From the NCBI RefSeq assembly GCF_001436115.1, contig NZ_AYZQ01000001.1, forward strand, positions 372,001-436,000: DNA of 64,000 bases. The letters are read 5' to 3'. Positions 25,600-35,056 of the stretch are shown here, piece by piece. Numbering within the stretch: the first letter of the stretch is position 1; each line of letters opens with the position of its first letter. The position numbers and the translations under genes were made by a program. This stretch comes from Lacticaseibacillus brantae DSM 23927. Lineage in GTDB: Bacteria; Bacillota; Bacilli; Lactobacillales; Lactobacillaceae. The notes below the pieces were generated by a model. The model searched no databases, had not been told where the DNA came from, and saw only the letters and a list, made by a program, of their open reading frames with translations.

Positions 25600-26898
25600 T
25601 TAAGGTTTTAACCGATTAATCATCCGTGGGAACGGAATTGCTTCACGTAGATGATCAAGTTGGCAAATCCATGTCACGGCACGTTCCAGACCCAAGCCAA
25701 AGCCTGAATGTGGCACGCTACCGTATTTGCGTAAGTCTAAGTACCATTCATATTCGTTCAAATCTAAACCAGCGGCTTCAATCCGGGCCTTTAAGGCATC
25801 ATAGTCGGTTTCCCGCTCAGATCCCCCGATAATTTCCCCATACCCTTCTGGGGCCAATAAATCGGCACAGACATAAACATCATCCCGATCTTCGGCTGGC
25901 TTCATGTAGAAAGGCTTGATGCTCTTCGGGTAGTTTAAGATAAAGACGGGTTGTTCAAACTGATCTGAAATGTAGGTTTCTTCAGGAGAGCCGAAGTCGT
26001 CGCCCCACTTCACATCAAAGTCGGCCTTTTGAAGCATTTCAATCGCTTCATCATACGAGATTCGAGGAAATGGTAGCTTAGTGTATTTCTTGAGCTGGTC
26101 GATATCCCGATCCAATAACTTCAGGTCGTATTCACAGTGATCGATGACTGATTGGACGAGGAACGCAATGTAGCGTTCTTGCACTTCCAAACTTTGATCC
26201 TGATGGGTGAAGGCCATTTCTGGTTCAATCATCCAGAATTCGGTCAAATGGCGCCGGGTTTTACTCTTTTCTGCCCGGAAGGTTGGTCCAAAAGTAAAGA
26301 CCTTACCATATGCCATTGCCCCTGCTTCCGCGTAGAGCTGGCCAGATTGGCTTAAGTAGGCAGGATGATCGAAGTAATCCGTTTCAAACAGTTCTGTTGT
26401 CCCTTCAGGAGCAGAACCGGTCAAAATCGGCGCATCCATCTTGATGAAGCCTTCATTGTTGAAGAATTCGTAGGTCGCCCGAATCATCTCGTTGCGGATT
26501 TGTTGAATCGCGAATTGACGCGATGAGCGCAACCATAAATGGCGGTGATCCAACAAAAATTCAATCCCGTGTTCTTTGGGAGTAATAGGATAATCGCTGG
26601 ATTCGCCAATAACTTCGATATTGCTAACTTCGATTTCATAACCAAAGTGACTGCGAGAGTCTTCGTGAATCACCCCGGTAATCCACATGCTGGTTTCTTG
26701 GCGTAATTCCTTGGCGGTTTGGAAGATTTCTTCGCTCACATTACTCTTGACGACCACACCTTGGAAAAAGGCGCTCCCATCACGCAATTGTAGGAAAGAA
26801 ATTTTCCCACTGCTGCGTTTGTCGGTCAGCCAAGCGCCGATCCGCACCTCTTCATCCACATGGTCCTTAGCTTCAATAATACGAATTTGTTCCGTCAT
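25600..26898 (-). CDS. asnS: Asparaginyl-tRNA synthetase
   Basis: Class IIb aminoacyl-tRNA synthetase charging tRNA-Asn, 432 residues as usual. An N-terminal OB-fold anticodon-binding domain ([27 protein letters not shown]) is followed by motif 2 ([24 protein letters not shown]) and the C-terminal motif 3 ([16 protein letters not shown]). The motif 2 context [10 protein letters not shown] fits AsnRS rather than AspRS. CGAGGAGCG precedes the ATG at 26898. It lies 18 bases downstream of the aspB-like gene. Confidence 0.96.
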   Translation of the reverse strand: MTEQIRIIEAKDHVDEEVRIGAWLTDKRSSGKISFLQLRDGSAFFQGVVVKSNVSEEIFQTAKELRQETSMWITGVIHEDSRSHFGYEIEVSNIEVIGESSDYPITPKEHGIEFLLDHRHLWLRSSRQFAIQQIRNEMIRATYEFFNNEGFIKMDAPILTGSAPEGTTELFETDYFDHPAYLSQSGQLYAEAGAMAYGKVFTFGPTFRAEKSKTRRHLTEFWMIEPEMAFTHQDQSLEVQERYIAFLVQSVIDHCEYDLKLLDRDIDQLKKYTKLPFPRISYDEAIEMLQKADFDVKWGDDFGSPEETYISDQFEQPVFILNYPKSIKPFYMKPAEDRDDVYVCADLLAPEGYGEIIGGSERETDYDALKARIEAAGLDLNEYEWYLDLRKYGSVPHSGFGLGLERAVTWICQLDHLREAIPFPRMINRLKP

Positions 26899-26916
26899 AA
26901 TTACGCTCCTCGTTTT

Positions 26917-28065
26917 CTAAATCGTGGTATCTGTCACAAAAGCTTGAATTCGTTGGCCGGCCTCAGCAAGTTGCGCTGCATCACCGGTGAAATTGAGCCG
27001 GATAAAGTCCGGCGCCCCAAAGTTGCGGCCACTAACAACGGCCACCCCCGTGTCTGCCAACAACGCGGTCGCTAAATCGTCCACTGTCGCAAATTGCTTT
27101 AAGGTCGCGGCGCGTTTCACCCGGGCGAAGAGAAAAATCCCCCCGGCTGGATGAATGGGTAACTCAAATCCTGGGATAGCAGCCAGTGTTTCGACCAGCG
27201 TTAAGCAATTGCTTTGGGCATTCAGCCGGCTGGTCTGAGCCCCGGACTCGTGTTGCAATGCCCCAATCGCGGCCGCCTGCACAATCCCTGGCACTGGCTG
27301 AGTTGTGGTAGCTATGTAGGTCTGCATCGCCTGAGTCAGTTTCTTTGGGCCTAAGGCAAACGCAATTGGCCAGGCCGACACCCCTGAAAGCATTGGCAAG
27401 CCACTAAGGATGACACTGTTGTCGACAATCGCAGAATCAAGCTCTCGCATCGATACGAAAGTAGTTTCATTATATACAAAGTTTGCATACATTTCATTAG
27501 CCAAAACGATAATGTCATGTTGCACTGCCCAGTTACCGATTAAAGTTAACGCCTGCCGATCATAGACGGCACCGGTTGGAACCACCGGATTAGTCAACAT
27601 TAAGACGCGGGTTTTGACTGTCCGCGCTTGCTCTAGATCATCCACTGACACCAGAGGTGCTGCTGGGACTAATCGCGCCACACCACCAGCCAATTGAATT
27701 TGCGCCAAATCATTACTGGGATAAGGCGTTGGCAAAAGCACTTCATCACCGGGTTCAATCAGGCTAGCCAACGCGGCAGCGGCTAAGGTATGACTCCCAG
27801 ATGCAATCGCCAAATTCTCACTTGTGGCCCCAGTTTGGTTCAAAATGGCCATCGACAAATCTGCCCATAATTCACCATGACTATCGTCAGCTTGATTACT
27901 CTGAAGACTCGCCATTGCAGATTCATGAATAAAGTCGGTACTTTCTGCCAGCGGAGCATCACTAGTGAGGTCAAAGACTTCTTGGCCGGCTGCTTTCATG
28001 GCACCAATTTGTTGTTGTAAATCGAATCCGGGCTGAATAGCCAATAATCGTTTCGCTAATCGCAT
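26917..28065 (-). CDS. AspB-like class I aminotransferase homologue lacking the PLP lysine (probable pseudoenzyme)
   Basis: A 382-residue protein of the fold type I aminotransferase family in the position held by aspB in Bacillota (tseB/ypmB-aspB-asnS-dnaD-nth). The fold is recognisable (PGDEVLLPTPYP, VPTGAVYDRQAL, FIRLNF with R356), but the cofactor residues are replaced. The Schiff-base lysine position is Met225 in LSGLPMLSGVSAWPIAF. The Asp that binds the pyridine nitrogen is Asn190 (LANEMY). The Asn of the NPTG motif is Val162, the phosphate-binding Arg after the lysine is Pro233, and the ring-stacking aromatic after PTPY appears to be Pro. The frame is intact with GAGGTGAGC before the ATG. 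It should not act as a PLP transaminase; a structural or regulatory role is inference. Confidence 0.9.
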   Translation of the reverse strand: MRLAKRLLAIQPGFDLQQQIGAMKAAGQEVFDLTSDAPLAESTDFIHESAMASLQSNQADDSHGELWADLSMAILNQTGATSENLAIASGSHTLAAAALASLIEPGDEVLLPTPYPSNDLAQIQLAGGVARLVPAAPLVSVDDLEQARTVKTRVLMLTNPVVPTGAVYDRQALTLIGNWAVQHDIIVLANEMYANFVYNETTFVSMRELDSAIVDNSVILSGLPMLSGVSAWPIAFALGPKKLTQAMQTYIATTTQPVPGIVQAAAIGALQHESGAQTSRLNAQSNCLTLVETLAAIPGFELPIHPAGGIFLFARVKRAATLKQFATVDDLATALLADTGVAVVSGRNFGAPDFIRLNFTGDAAQLAEAGQRIQAFVTDTTI

Positions 28066-28076
28066 ATGCTCACCTC

Positions 28077-28568
28077 TTAAATATTTCGGATGGCTCTCAC
28101 TTGATTACCTGTTTTGAAACTATAACTAACATAGCCCAGTTTTCCTTGGGAATCAATGAAACTGACGTCCCACACAACCTGGCTTTTGCGTTTACCTAAG
28201 GCAACATCTAAAACCTTGCGCGGTTTAAATGCGCTCTTGGCTTGCGCCTGGGCTGTCGCAGCCGAAATACCAGACTTCTGGTTTAAAAGGGTCACCTGCC
28301 CGTCTTTCTGGCGGATTAACACTAAAATCGACTTCTGTTGGGCAGTTTGGCCACTGACAGCCAAATAACTTTGGCCATGCTTGTACCAGTAAAAATCATC
28401 AATTGTGGTGAGTTTACCCCGATCTTTGGCAATTTGTTCGGCTTGGTTGCGAATAGTGTTGAGTGGTGATTGGATGTGGTGATACCACAAGCCTAAACTC
28501 ACAATTGCGACCACACCAAGCGTGATCCAAAGCCAGCGATACCAGGTTGGGCGTCTCTGTCTACGCAT
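28077..28568 (-). CDS. YpmB/TseB-like single-pass membrane protein (DUF5590)
   Basis: A 163-residue protein with a basic N-terminus (MRRQRRPTWYRW), one membrane segment (about 13-30) and an extracytoplasmic domain with the cystatin-like repeats of the YpmB/TseB family (AEQIAKDRGKLTTIDDFYWY and later AQAQAKSAFKPRKVLDVALG). The Bacillus homologue TseB modulates cell-wall elongation through a class B PBP. The ATG at 28568 lies six bases after GAGGAGG; an ATG two codons earlier sits on that site. It overlaps the end of dinG and precedes the aspB-like gene, as in Bacillus. Confidence 0.8.
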   Translation of the reverse strand: MRRQRRPTWYRWLWITLGVVAIVSLGLWYHHIQSPLNTIRNQAEQIAKDRGKLTTIDDFYWYKHGQSYLAVSGQTAQQKSILVLIRQKDGQVTLLNQKSGISAATAQAQAKSAFKPRKVLDVALGKRKSQVVWDVSFIDSQGKLGYVSYSFKTGNQVRAIRNI

Positions 28569-31362
28569 GGTCATCCTCCTCTGGATTCAAATTTAACCAA
28601 TCAGCTGTCAGTTCAGCAATATCTGCTGTGGGCAATTGTTTGGGCTTAATATTCGGCAAACTTTTTTGCATGCTACGGCCAAATTTAGTCGTTGCAAGCC
28701 GCGGGTCTAAGACAATGAAAACACCGCGGTCATGGCTGGTTCGAATGAGGCGGCCAAAACTTTGGCGCAGGCGCATTGTCGCTCGAGGAATGGCATCGCT
28801 CACAAATGGATCAAGTCCCTGCTCTCGTAATTGTTGATAGCGCGCTTTGACCAGAGGCTGATCGGGCGCATCAAACGGCAATCGCGTGAGAATGACAATT
28901 TGGAGCAAGCGATCGGGATAGTCAATCCCTTCAAAAAAACTGGCTGCTCCCAGCAAAAGGCTTTGCTGGCCAATGGCGAAGCGTTTGGCAATCTTCTCTG
29001 CGGAACCGGTCACACCTTGGGCCAATATTTCCTTTCGACTTGCGATCGGCCGCTGCGTCAATCGACTATATACGGCGGCGATGACGCTGAGCGAATTAAA
29101 TAAGATAATGGTTTGCGCTTCATTGTCGGCCAACTGTTCGATCGTGTTGGCCAAGTAATCAGCGTATTGCCAGTCGGTCATGTCGGCAATTACTGGGGCG
29201 TCTTCGGCCAAGAATACCTGGGCCTGATCCCGATAATGGAACGGGCTCCGCAGGCGCAGTGTTTCTGAATCGGTTAATGTCTGGTACCCAATCTGGCTGG
29301 CCACAAAGTCAAAACTCCGATTGACCATCAGTGTGGCACTTGTGAACACTGGGGCTTGGTACGTGGCAAGAAGGGCCTGCAAATCTTCCGAAACGCTAAT
29401 CGCTTGCCAGTGTGGCGCTAGGCTGGTGACGTCATCCAGATGCCGCATTTGGAGGCTCAACATCCGGCTGACGCCAGCTTCGAGTTCAGCTTCTTGGGCA
29501 ATCAAGCGTGTCAGTTGATCTAAAGATCGCCCTAACCCAGTGCTAGCTGCTTCCAAATCTTGGAACGTCGCGTAATCACTAATCAGAAACTGATCGCGAT
29601 GCGCCACAAAGTCAACCGCAACGGCATTGGCTTCGTGCATCAAATCAGGCAACCACTGACTGAGTTGCTTGAGGCCTTGGCTGAAACGTTTGAATAGCTG
29701 CTGTGTAGTTTCGGGGTTGAGGACAATTTCTAGATTGGCTGGCACGTGTTTGCGCTGTTTGAAGAATCGCCGATACAGATAAACCTGCATGCCCTCGATT
29801 CGAGTTTGAATTGATTCAGCCGTCGTTAACATCGCGACTAGGCGCTGGGTCATCACTCGATTGCCCTGATAGACATGTTTCAGGTCTTGACTATCTTGAT
29901 GATCAATGGCGTGGCGCAATTGGGTTAGACGGTGCTTTAATTTTCCTAAATTGAGTTGGTCCGAGAAAGCACTCGTCGCATTGTCAGCGAGCCGATGCGC
30001 TTCATCAACAACCAAATAAGGCTTCTGACCTAAAGGTAAATCATGCAAGTCATGGCGACTGAAGAAAGCATGATTAGTAATCACAATGCTGGCAGCCTCA
30101 ACTTGTTTGAGCAAATTGGCATAGAAATCAACCTCAAAAAAAGGATTGGTGGTTTGAGTGCCAATCTGGCCACTATGCTGAATCTGGTTGAACAAGGGCG
30201 CTTGATAATTGGTCAAATGCAGTTCATCCAAATCCCCAGTGGCTGTTAACGTAAGCCAGACGAGCAGTTTCATCTGCAGCACGCGCGTTAATCGGTTGGG
30301 TTCATCTTGGCGTAGCGACATCGCCAGCTTGTACAAGTCAACATAATGCCGCGGACTTTTGATGGCTACGGCTGGCACATCGAAACCAACAATACGATTC
30401 AATTGTGGAATCGCCTGTTCAATCATCTGGGTTTGCAAGACCAAGGTTGCCGTTGTGACCACTAGTTTCTTGCTTGAAGAAGCGAGATAAGCATATGGGA
30501 CTAAATAACCAAGAGTCTTCCCTAGCCCTGTGCCCGCTTCAATAAATAAGGGATCGATGCTCGGAGCATGCTGATAGACGGCATCCATCATTTTGGCTTG
30601 CGTTTTGCGGAACTTCAATTGCGGCCGCAAACGAGACCGCTTCTGGGCCTCATCGGCTGGATAACTCCCCTTCGCTAACGGCTGCTGGAGTGCTTGCTGG
30701 CGCCGCAGAACAAACGGGCCCACTTGGACGAGGTTGTCGGCCAAGGGCCTGTCAGGCGTGACAAGCTGTGTTAGGTAGTCCCCGGTATTGCGCAGCAAGG
30801 CGCTGCCCAGGTGTGCAAGCTGTTGTTGCACGGCTGAGGGTAAATTCTGGAACCGCTTGGTTAGCTTCAAGAAGAGCTTGGCTGTACTGATGGCGTCACT
30901 GTCGGCTTGATGCGGATTATCGTGTTCAATATTTAAATGACTGGTCAAATCGCTGAGACGAAAACTGCCCATTGTCGGGAGCAACACTTGGGCGAGCTCA
31001 ACTGTATCAATTGCCAGATTATTGAGTGGGGCGTGGCCAATCCGTTCGAGTTCTGCGCTCAAGAATGGATAGTCAAAGTTGACGTTATGCGCCACGATGA
31101 CGGTATCCTCAAGCATGGCAGCCAAAGTAGGCCCAATTTCTTCAAAATAAGGCGCGGTTAACAAGGTTTTAGGCGTAATGCCGGTTAATTTCTGGATAGT
31201 AAATGGAACGTGCCGATCAGGATTAATCAGCTGGGACAGGGTTTGTATCACCTGGCCATTTTGCACCAGTGCGCAGCCAATCTGAATAATTCGATCGCCG
31301 TCTTTAACACTGGTTCCCGTTGTTTCAAGATCGATCACCGCATAAATGGTGTCGGGTTTCAT
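28561..31362 (-). CDS. dinG: DinG family helicase with N-terminal 3'-5' exonuclease domain
   Basis: A 933-residue protein. Residues ~1-170 form a DEDDh exonuclease (VIDLETTGTSV, VAHNVNFDYPFL, HQADSDAISTAKL), as in DNA polymerase III epsilon. The remainder is an XPD-like superfamily 2 helicase with Walker A GTGLGKTLGYLVP, the DEAH box VVDEAHRLADN and motif VI LRQSFGRLIRTSHDRG. This is the Gram-positive DinG architecture; the cluster cysteines of the enterobacterial type are absent, as usual for this subgroup. The start at 31362 has only a weak GGTGAAAT. It lies downstream of addBA and upstream of tseB/ypmB. Confidence 0.93.
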   Translation of the reverse strand: MKPDTIYAVIDLETTGTSVKDGDRIIQIGCALVQNGQVIQTLSQLINPDRHVPFTIQKLTGITPKTLLTAPYFEEIGPTLAAMLEDTVIVAHNVNFDYPFLSAELERIGHAPLNNLAIDTVELAQVLLPTMGSFRLSDLTSHLNIEHDNPHQADSDAISTAKLFLKLTKRFQNLPSAVQQQLAHLGSALLRNTGDYLTQLVTPDRPLADNLVQVGPFVLRRQQALQQPLAKGSYPADEAQKRSRLRPQLKFRKTQAKMMDAVYQHAPSIDPLFIEAGTGLGKTLGYLVPYAYLASSSKKLVVTTATLVLQTQMIEQAIPQLNRIVGFDVPAVAIKSPRHYVDLYKLAMSLRQDEPNRLTRVLQMKLLVWLTLTATGDLDELHLTNYQAPLFNQIQHSGQIGTQTTNPFFEVDFYANLLKQVEAASIVITNHAFFSRHDLHDLPLGQKPYLVVDEAHRLADNATSAFSDQLNLGKLKHRLTQLRHAIDHQDSQDLKHVYQGNRVMTQRLVAMLTTAESIQTRIEGMQVYLYRRFFKQRKHVPANLEIVLNPETTQQLFKRFSQGLKQLSQWLPDLMHEANAVAVDFVAHRDQFLISDYATFQDLEAASTGLGRSLDQLTRLIAQEAELEAGVSRMLSLQMRHLDDVTSLAPHWQAISVSEDLQALLATYQAPVFTSATLMVNRSFDFVASQIGYQTLTDSETLRLRSPFHYRDQAQVFLAEDAPVIADMTDWQYADYLANTIEQLADNEAQTIILFNSLSVIAAVYSRLTQRPIASRKEILAQGVTGSAEKIAKRFAIGQQSLLLGAASFFEGIDYPDRLLQIVILTRLPFDAPDQPLVKARYQQLREQGLDPFVSDAIPRATMRLRQSFGRLIRTSHDRGVFIVLDPRLATTKFGRSMQKSLPNIKPKQLPTADIAELTADWLNLNPEEDDHA

Positions 31363-31447
31363 GGGAATTTCACCAATATTCTTTCATAATATGCTTCTAT
31401 CATACTATTTGCGCTAGACCTTTACCACCACCGGCACTAAGTCCATT

Positions 31448-34400
31448 CTAACCGTTGGTGGGTGCTAAGATTGACTGCTGCGGCACGTCCACTGTGAGTC
31501 CGTTCGCCAGGCCGATGAGAACTTGCCGATAGACGGGCTGCGCTTGGACTCGACTCAGCGCTTCACGATAAAGATTCAATTGAATGGTGTAGCGCTGCAG
31601 CAAAGCTTCAGCGTCAGCTTGATCAGTCTTAAAATCATAAAGCAAAATCCCATCATGGGTCTGAACGTACCCATCAATAATCCCGTGGACCAGAATTCGC
31701 TCAGTGGCGTCATTCAAATTTCCAAAGAGCTCAGTGGCGGGAACCAACATTGAAAATGGTGCTTCTCGAACCACCTTGCTGGGATTGGCTAATAACAGCT
31801 GCCCCACATCGCCTTGGAAGAATTGCAGTAAGTTGGCGCGGTTGATTCGGTCGGCCACCGGTGTTTCAATCAGCTGCATCTGGGTCAAATTATCGATGGT
31901 ATCGTTGATGAGTGCCGCTGACACGGGCTGACTTAAATCAATTTTCTGTAACACAAGGTGCGTTGCCGTGCCGACTGCCGCGGCGCTAACGGTCTTGGTG
32001 GTTTCAATGAATGCCGGCGTCGCCAGATCGTCTTGGAACCGATTAACAGGCACAACCGTGCTACTATCCACGAGTTCCAGACTGTCCGGATCATCAAAGG
32101 CCCGTTTGATTTCCGAAACTGATTGAAACCCGGTTGTCGTCGTTTCGGCTGCAAATGGGTATTCAAAAGCAAACCAGCGTTGTAAAGCGGCCAAAGTCGG
32201 TTGATCAGGTTCGATGCTCCGCTCCGGCTCAGTTGTCAGACTCGTGGTTGTCACAGCGGCACTGGCATCTAAAAATTCGAGGCTAAAGTGGCTGGCTTCA
32301 TGGGCGAACACTGAACTACTAGCGCCCTCTGGAAAGTCCGGATGGCGGACCAGTGCTGGCCCAATGAGATCTAGAAAGCTATTGGCTTGTAAACGAGTGG
32401 TTTCTGGCAAGCGCACGTGCTCGCTATCGCTACCTTGCAACCACTTTTCTCGATCCTTTGCAGTGGCAGCACCGACGAGAATGAGTTGTTGCTGAGCTCG
32501 TGTCAAAGCGACATATAACAGCCGCATTTCTTCGGCCCGCAACTTTGCAACGGCGGCATTTTGAGCGAGGTAGAATTGTGGCAATGGCACGACCATTCGA
32601 TTCTCAGGATTGAGCCAAGCAAAGCCCAAACCGGCCTGGGTAATCACAGCATTTTGGCGCAGGTCCTGTTTGTTAAAGCTCTTATCAATGTTGATGACGA
32701 ACACGATTGGGAACTCCAGGCCTTTACTTTGATGAATCGTGAGCAATGAAACGGCATCCACGTCGGGGTTTAAGACCACCGGCAGCGCTAAGTCATTGTC
32801 TTGCTTCTGCATCAACTCGATGAAATGGACGAATTCGAATAAACCTTGAAAGCCGTTGTCTTCATAGGCGTGGGCGCGCTCATAGAGGGCGCGCAGGTTG
32901 GCCTGGCGCTGGGCACCACCGGGCATACCCGCGACGAAATCTAAGTATCCTGTTTCTTGATAGATAGCCCAAATCAAGTCCACTAATTGGTTATTACGGG
33001 CGAGCGTGCGAAAGCGATCTAACTGCCTGACAAAATCTTTCAGTCGATCAAATAAATTGTGGGTGGCAGGAGATGGTCCTTGCTGCAAAAATACGTCTAG
33101 CGCATCGTAGAAAGGTTTATCTTTGGCTGCCAAGTGAATTTGACTGAGTTCATCAGCACTCAACCCGACAATTGGTGACCGCAACACGGCGACCAAAGCG
33201 ATTTCTTGTTTGGGATTATCGATAATCCGCAACATCGAAAGCATGACTTGCAGTTCTGTAGTTTTAAAGAAGTTTTTGGCATCGGCCACCACAATTGGAA
33301 TGCCGGCCTGGTTGAACGCATCTTGAATTAACGGGTTCAATGAGCGCGAGCGGGCTAATAAAGTGATGTCTTGATAACGCACTGGGCGCAGTTGTCCGTT
33401 GGCATCATAGATTTGATGCTGACCATCCATCAAGGCTTGGATCTTTTGAATGATGAGCTGCACCTGCCCTTGCGAATCCGTGAGCGGCTTTTCACTGATT
33501 GTCTTGTCATATAGTAGGATTTCCGTTGTTGGTGCATAATCGTCAGGATAATTCGCATGCTTAATTAATTTGGCGGCCTCATCATAGTCCATCTCCCCAA
33601 CTTTGACGTCCATCAATTGTTCAAAGATGAAGTTGGTAAAGTCGATCACATTTTTAGAGGAGCGAAAATTGTCGGCCAAAATCACGCGGTAGCCATTGTG
33701 GCCATCGGCATAGTCGAGATATTTCTGATAAAACATTTTGGGGTCAGCGAGTCGAAAAGCATAAATGCTCTGTTTCATGTCCCCCACCATGAACCGATTA
33801 CCCGGTTGGCGGCTCAGCCCGGCTAGCAGCGCTTCTTGTAAAGGATTCAAGTCTTGATATTCATCGACCATAATTTCTGAATATTGTTGGCTGAGCACGT
33901 CTTTCATCGCGATATGGGTATCTGGATCAACGTAATTGATGATGGCTAATGCATTGTGGGCCAGGTCACCGTAATCCTGGAGATGCCGGCGTTGTTTTTC
34001 CGCAGCGAAACTGGTCATAAATTCTTGCGCAACACTGACCAAAGTCGCGACGAGAGGTTGACTAGCTGTTAGGGCTTTGGTCAGGTCAGTGGCGGAGACT
34101 TGAATTAATGGTCGGACTTGTTGATCAAATAAACTCTTGGCCGCGTCGCGGGGCGTTTTGGCCGCTTCTTTAGCTGCCTTTAACGCTTCATCCTCCAATT
34201 TGTTACTCGGCCAGCGGCCAAAGTCCACCTGGTCTAATTGGGTGAGGGTTGCATAACTCGGGAGATCTGTGGCAATCACTTCCTGCAAAGGTGCACGACT
34301 GGCGGCCAAATTGTCTGCCCATGGCTTCATCAGGGTCGGATCAATCTCGCTTTGTGCGGTGGCTAGTAGATTGTCGATAGTCATGAGCCATGTACGAATG

Positions 34401-35056
34401 AGTGGCCAGAATTGGTCGCGATAAACGCTAGTGGTTTCGAAATCGCTCGCCTGAAAATCAGCGACTAGTTGCGCCAACCAGGCCGCTGGCTCTGGGTTAA
34501 TCATTGCAAAGTCTACTAGGCGGAAGACCAACTCCTGGAGGCCGTTATCGTTGCGGTCATTATTAAATTGTTCATTAAGCGCAATAAAGTCGGCTTGCTG
34601 CGCGCTGGCAAAGAAAACCTCGCGTAACTGGTCCCATACCTGTTCTTCAAGCATTTGGCGCTCGGCTTCATCTGCCAACAAGCGGAATCCGGGATCTAAG
34701 TCAAGGAGATAGTAGTAACGCTGAACCAGTTGGAGATTAAACGCATCGAGTGTCTGAATGTTGGCGGTATTAATTCGATTTAAAGCAGTTTGAATCCGTT
34801 GGCGATCGGCGCTTTCCAGATTTGATTGCAGCCGTTCGATGAGTTTGCTCTGAATTTTTTGCCGCATTTCTTCCGTGGCAGCCTTTGTGAAGGTCACAAT
34901 CAACAAAGATTGAATATCTTCGCCTGCTAGGATTTCTCTAATAATCCGTTCCACCAACACTGTGGTTTTGCCGGAACCAGCAGACGCTGAAACGAGGATG
35001 TTTTTGCCCCGTAAGGTAATTGCTTCTAATTGATCACTCGTCCACTTCGTTGCCAT
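31448..35056 (-). CDS. addA: ATP-dependent helicase/nuclease subunit A (AddA/RexA)
   Basis: Large subunit of the RecBCD-like enzyme that processes double-strand breaks. The 1202 residues include the UvrD-type Walker A ILVSASAGSGKTTVLVERI (about 20), Walker B/motif II IMVDEYQDLNPLQ, motif VI-like RLLYVALTRAQQQLIL, and the C-terminal nuclease motif LLYDFKTDQ. AAAGGAGAAAGC precedes the ATG at 35056. The start overlaps the addB stop by 23 bases, so the two subunits are translated together. In lactic acid bacteria the pair is often called rexAB. Confidence 0.96.
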   Translation of the reverse strand: MATKWTSDQLEAITLRGKNILVSASAGSGKTTVLVERIIREILAGEDIQSLLIVTFTKAATEEMRQKIQSKLIERLQSNLESADRQRIQTALNRINTANIQTLDAFNLQLVQRYYYLLDLDPGFRLLADEAERQMLEEQVWDQLREVFFASAQQADFIALNEQFNNDRNDNGLQELVFRLVDFAMINPEPAAWLAQLVADFQASDFETTSVYRDQFWPLIRTWLMTIDNLLATAQSEIDPTLMKPWADNLAASRAPLQEVIATDLPSYATLTQLDQVDFGRWPSNKLEDEALKAAKEAAKTPRDAAKSLFDQQVRPLIQVSATDLTKALTASQPLVATLVSVAQEFMTSFAAEKQRRHLQDYGDLAHNALAIINYVDPDTHIAMKDVLSQQYSEIMVDEYQDLNPLQEALLAGLSRQPGNRFMVGDMKQSIYAFRLADPKMFYQKYLDYADGHNGYRVILADNFRSSKNVIDFTNFIFEQLMDVKVGEMDYDEAAKLIKHANYPDDYAPTTEILLYDKTISEKPLTDSQGQVQLIIQKIQALMDGQHQIYDANGQLRPVRYQDITLLARSRSLNPLIQDAFNQAGIPIVVADAKNFFKTTELQVMLSMLRIIDNPKQEIALVAVLRSPIVGLSADELSQIHLAAKDKPFYDALDVFLQQGPSPATHNLFDRLKDFVRQLDRFRTLARNNQLVDLIWAIYQETGYLDFVAGMPGGAQRQANLRALYERAHAYEDNGFQGLFEFVHFIELMQKQDNDLALPVVLNPDVDAVSLLTIHQSKGLEFPIVFVINIDKSFNKQDLRQNAVITQAGLGFAWLNPENRMVVPLPQFYLAQNAAVAKLRAEEMRLLYVALTRAQQQLILVGAATAKDREKWLQGSDSEHVRLPETTRLQANSFLDLIGPALVRHPDFPEGASSSVFAHEASHFSLEFLDASAAVTTTSLTTEPERSIEPDQPTLAALQRWFAFEYPFAAETTTTGFQSVSEIKRAFDDPDSLELVDSSTVVPVNRFQDDLATPAFIETTKTVSAAAVGTATHLVLQKIDLSQPVSAALINDTIDNLTQMQLIETPVADRINRANLLQFFQGDVGQLLLANPSKVVREAPFSMLVPATELFGNLNDATERILVHGIIDGYVQTHDGILLYDFKTDQADAEALLQRYTIQLNLYREALSRVQAQPVYRQVLIGLANGLTVDVPQQSILAPTNG

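Noticed and set aside
28561-31362. DinG as a third repair enzyme that lost its iron-sulfur cluster
   Set aside because: The exonuclease-fused Gram-positive DinG subgroup normally lacks the cluster, so its absence here is not a change.
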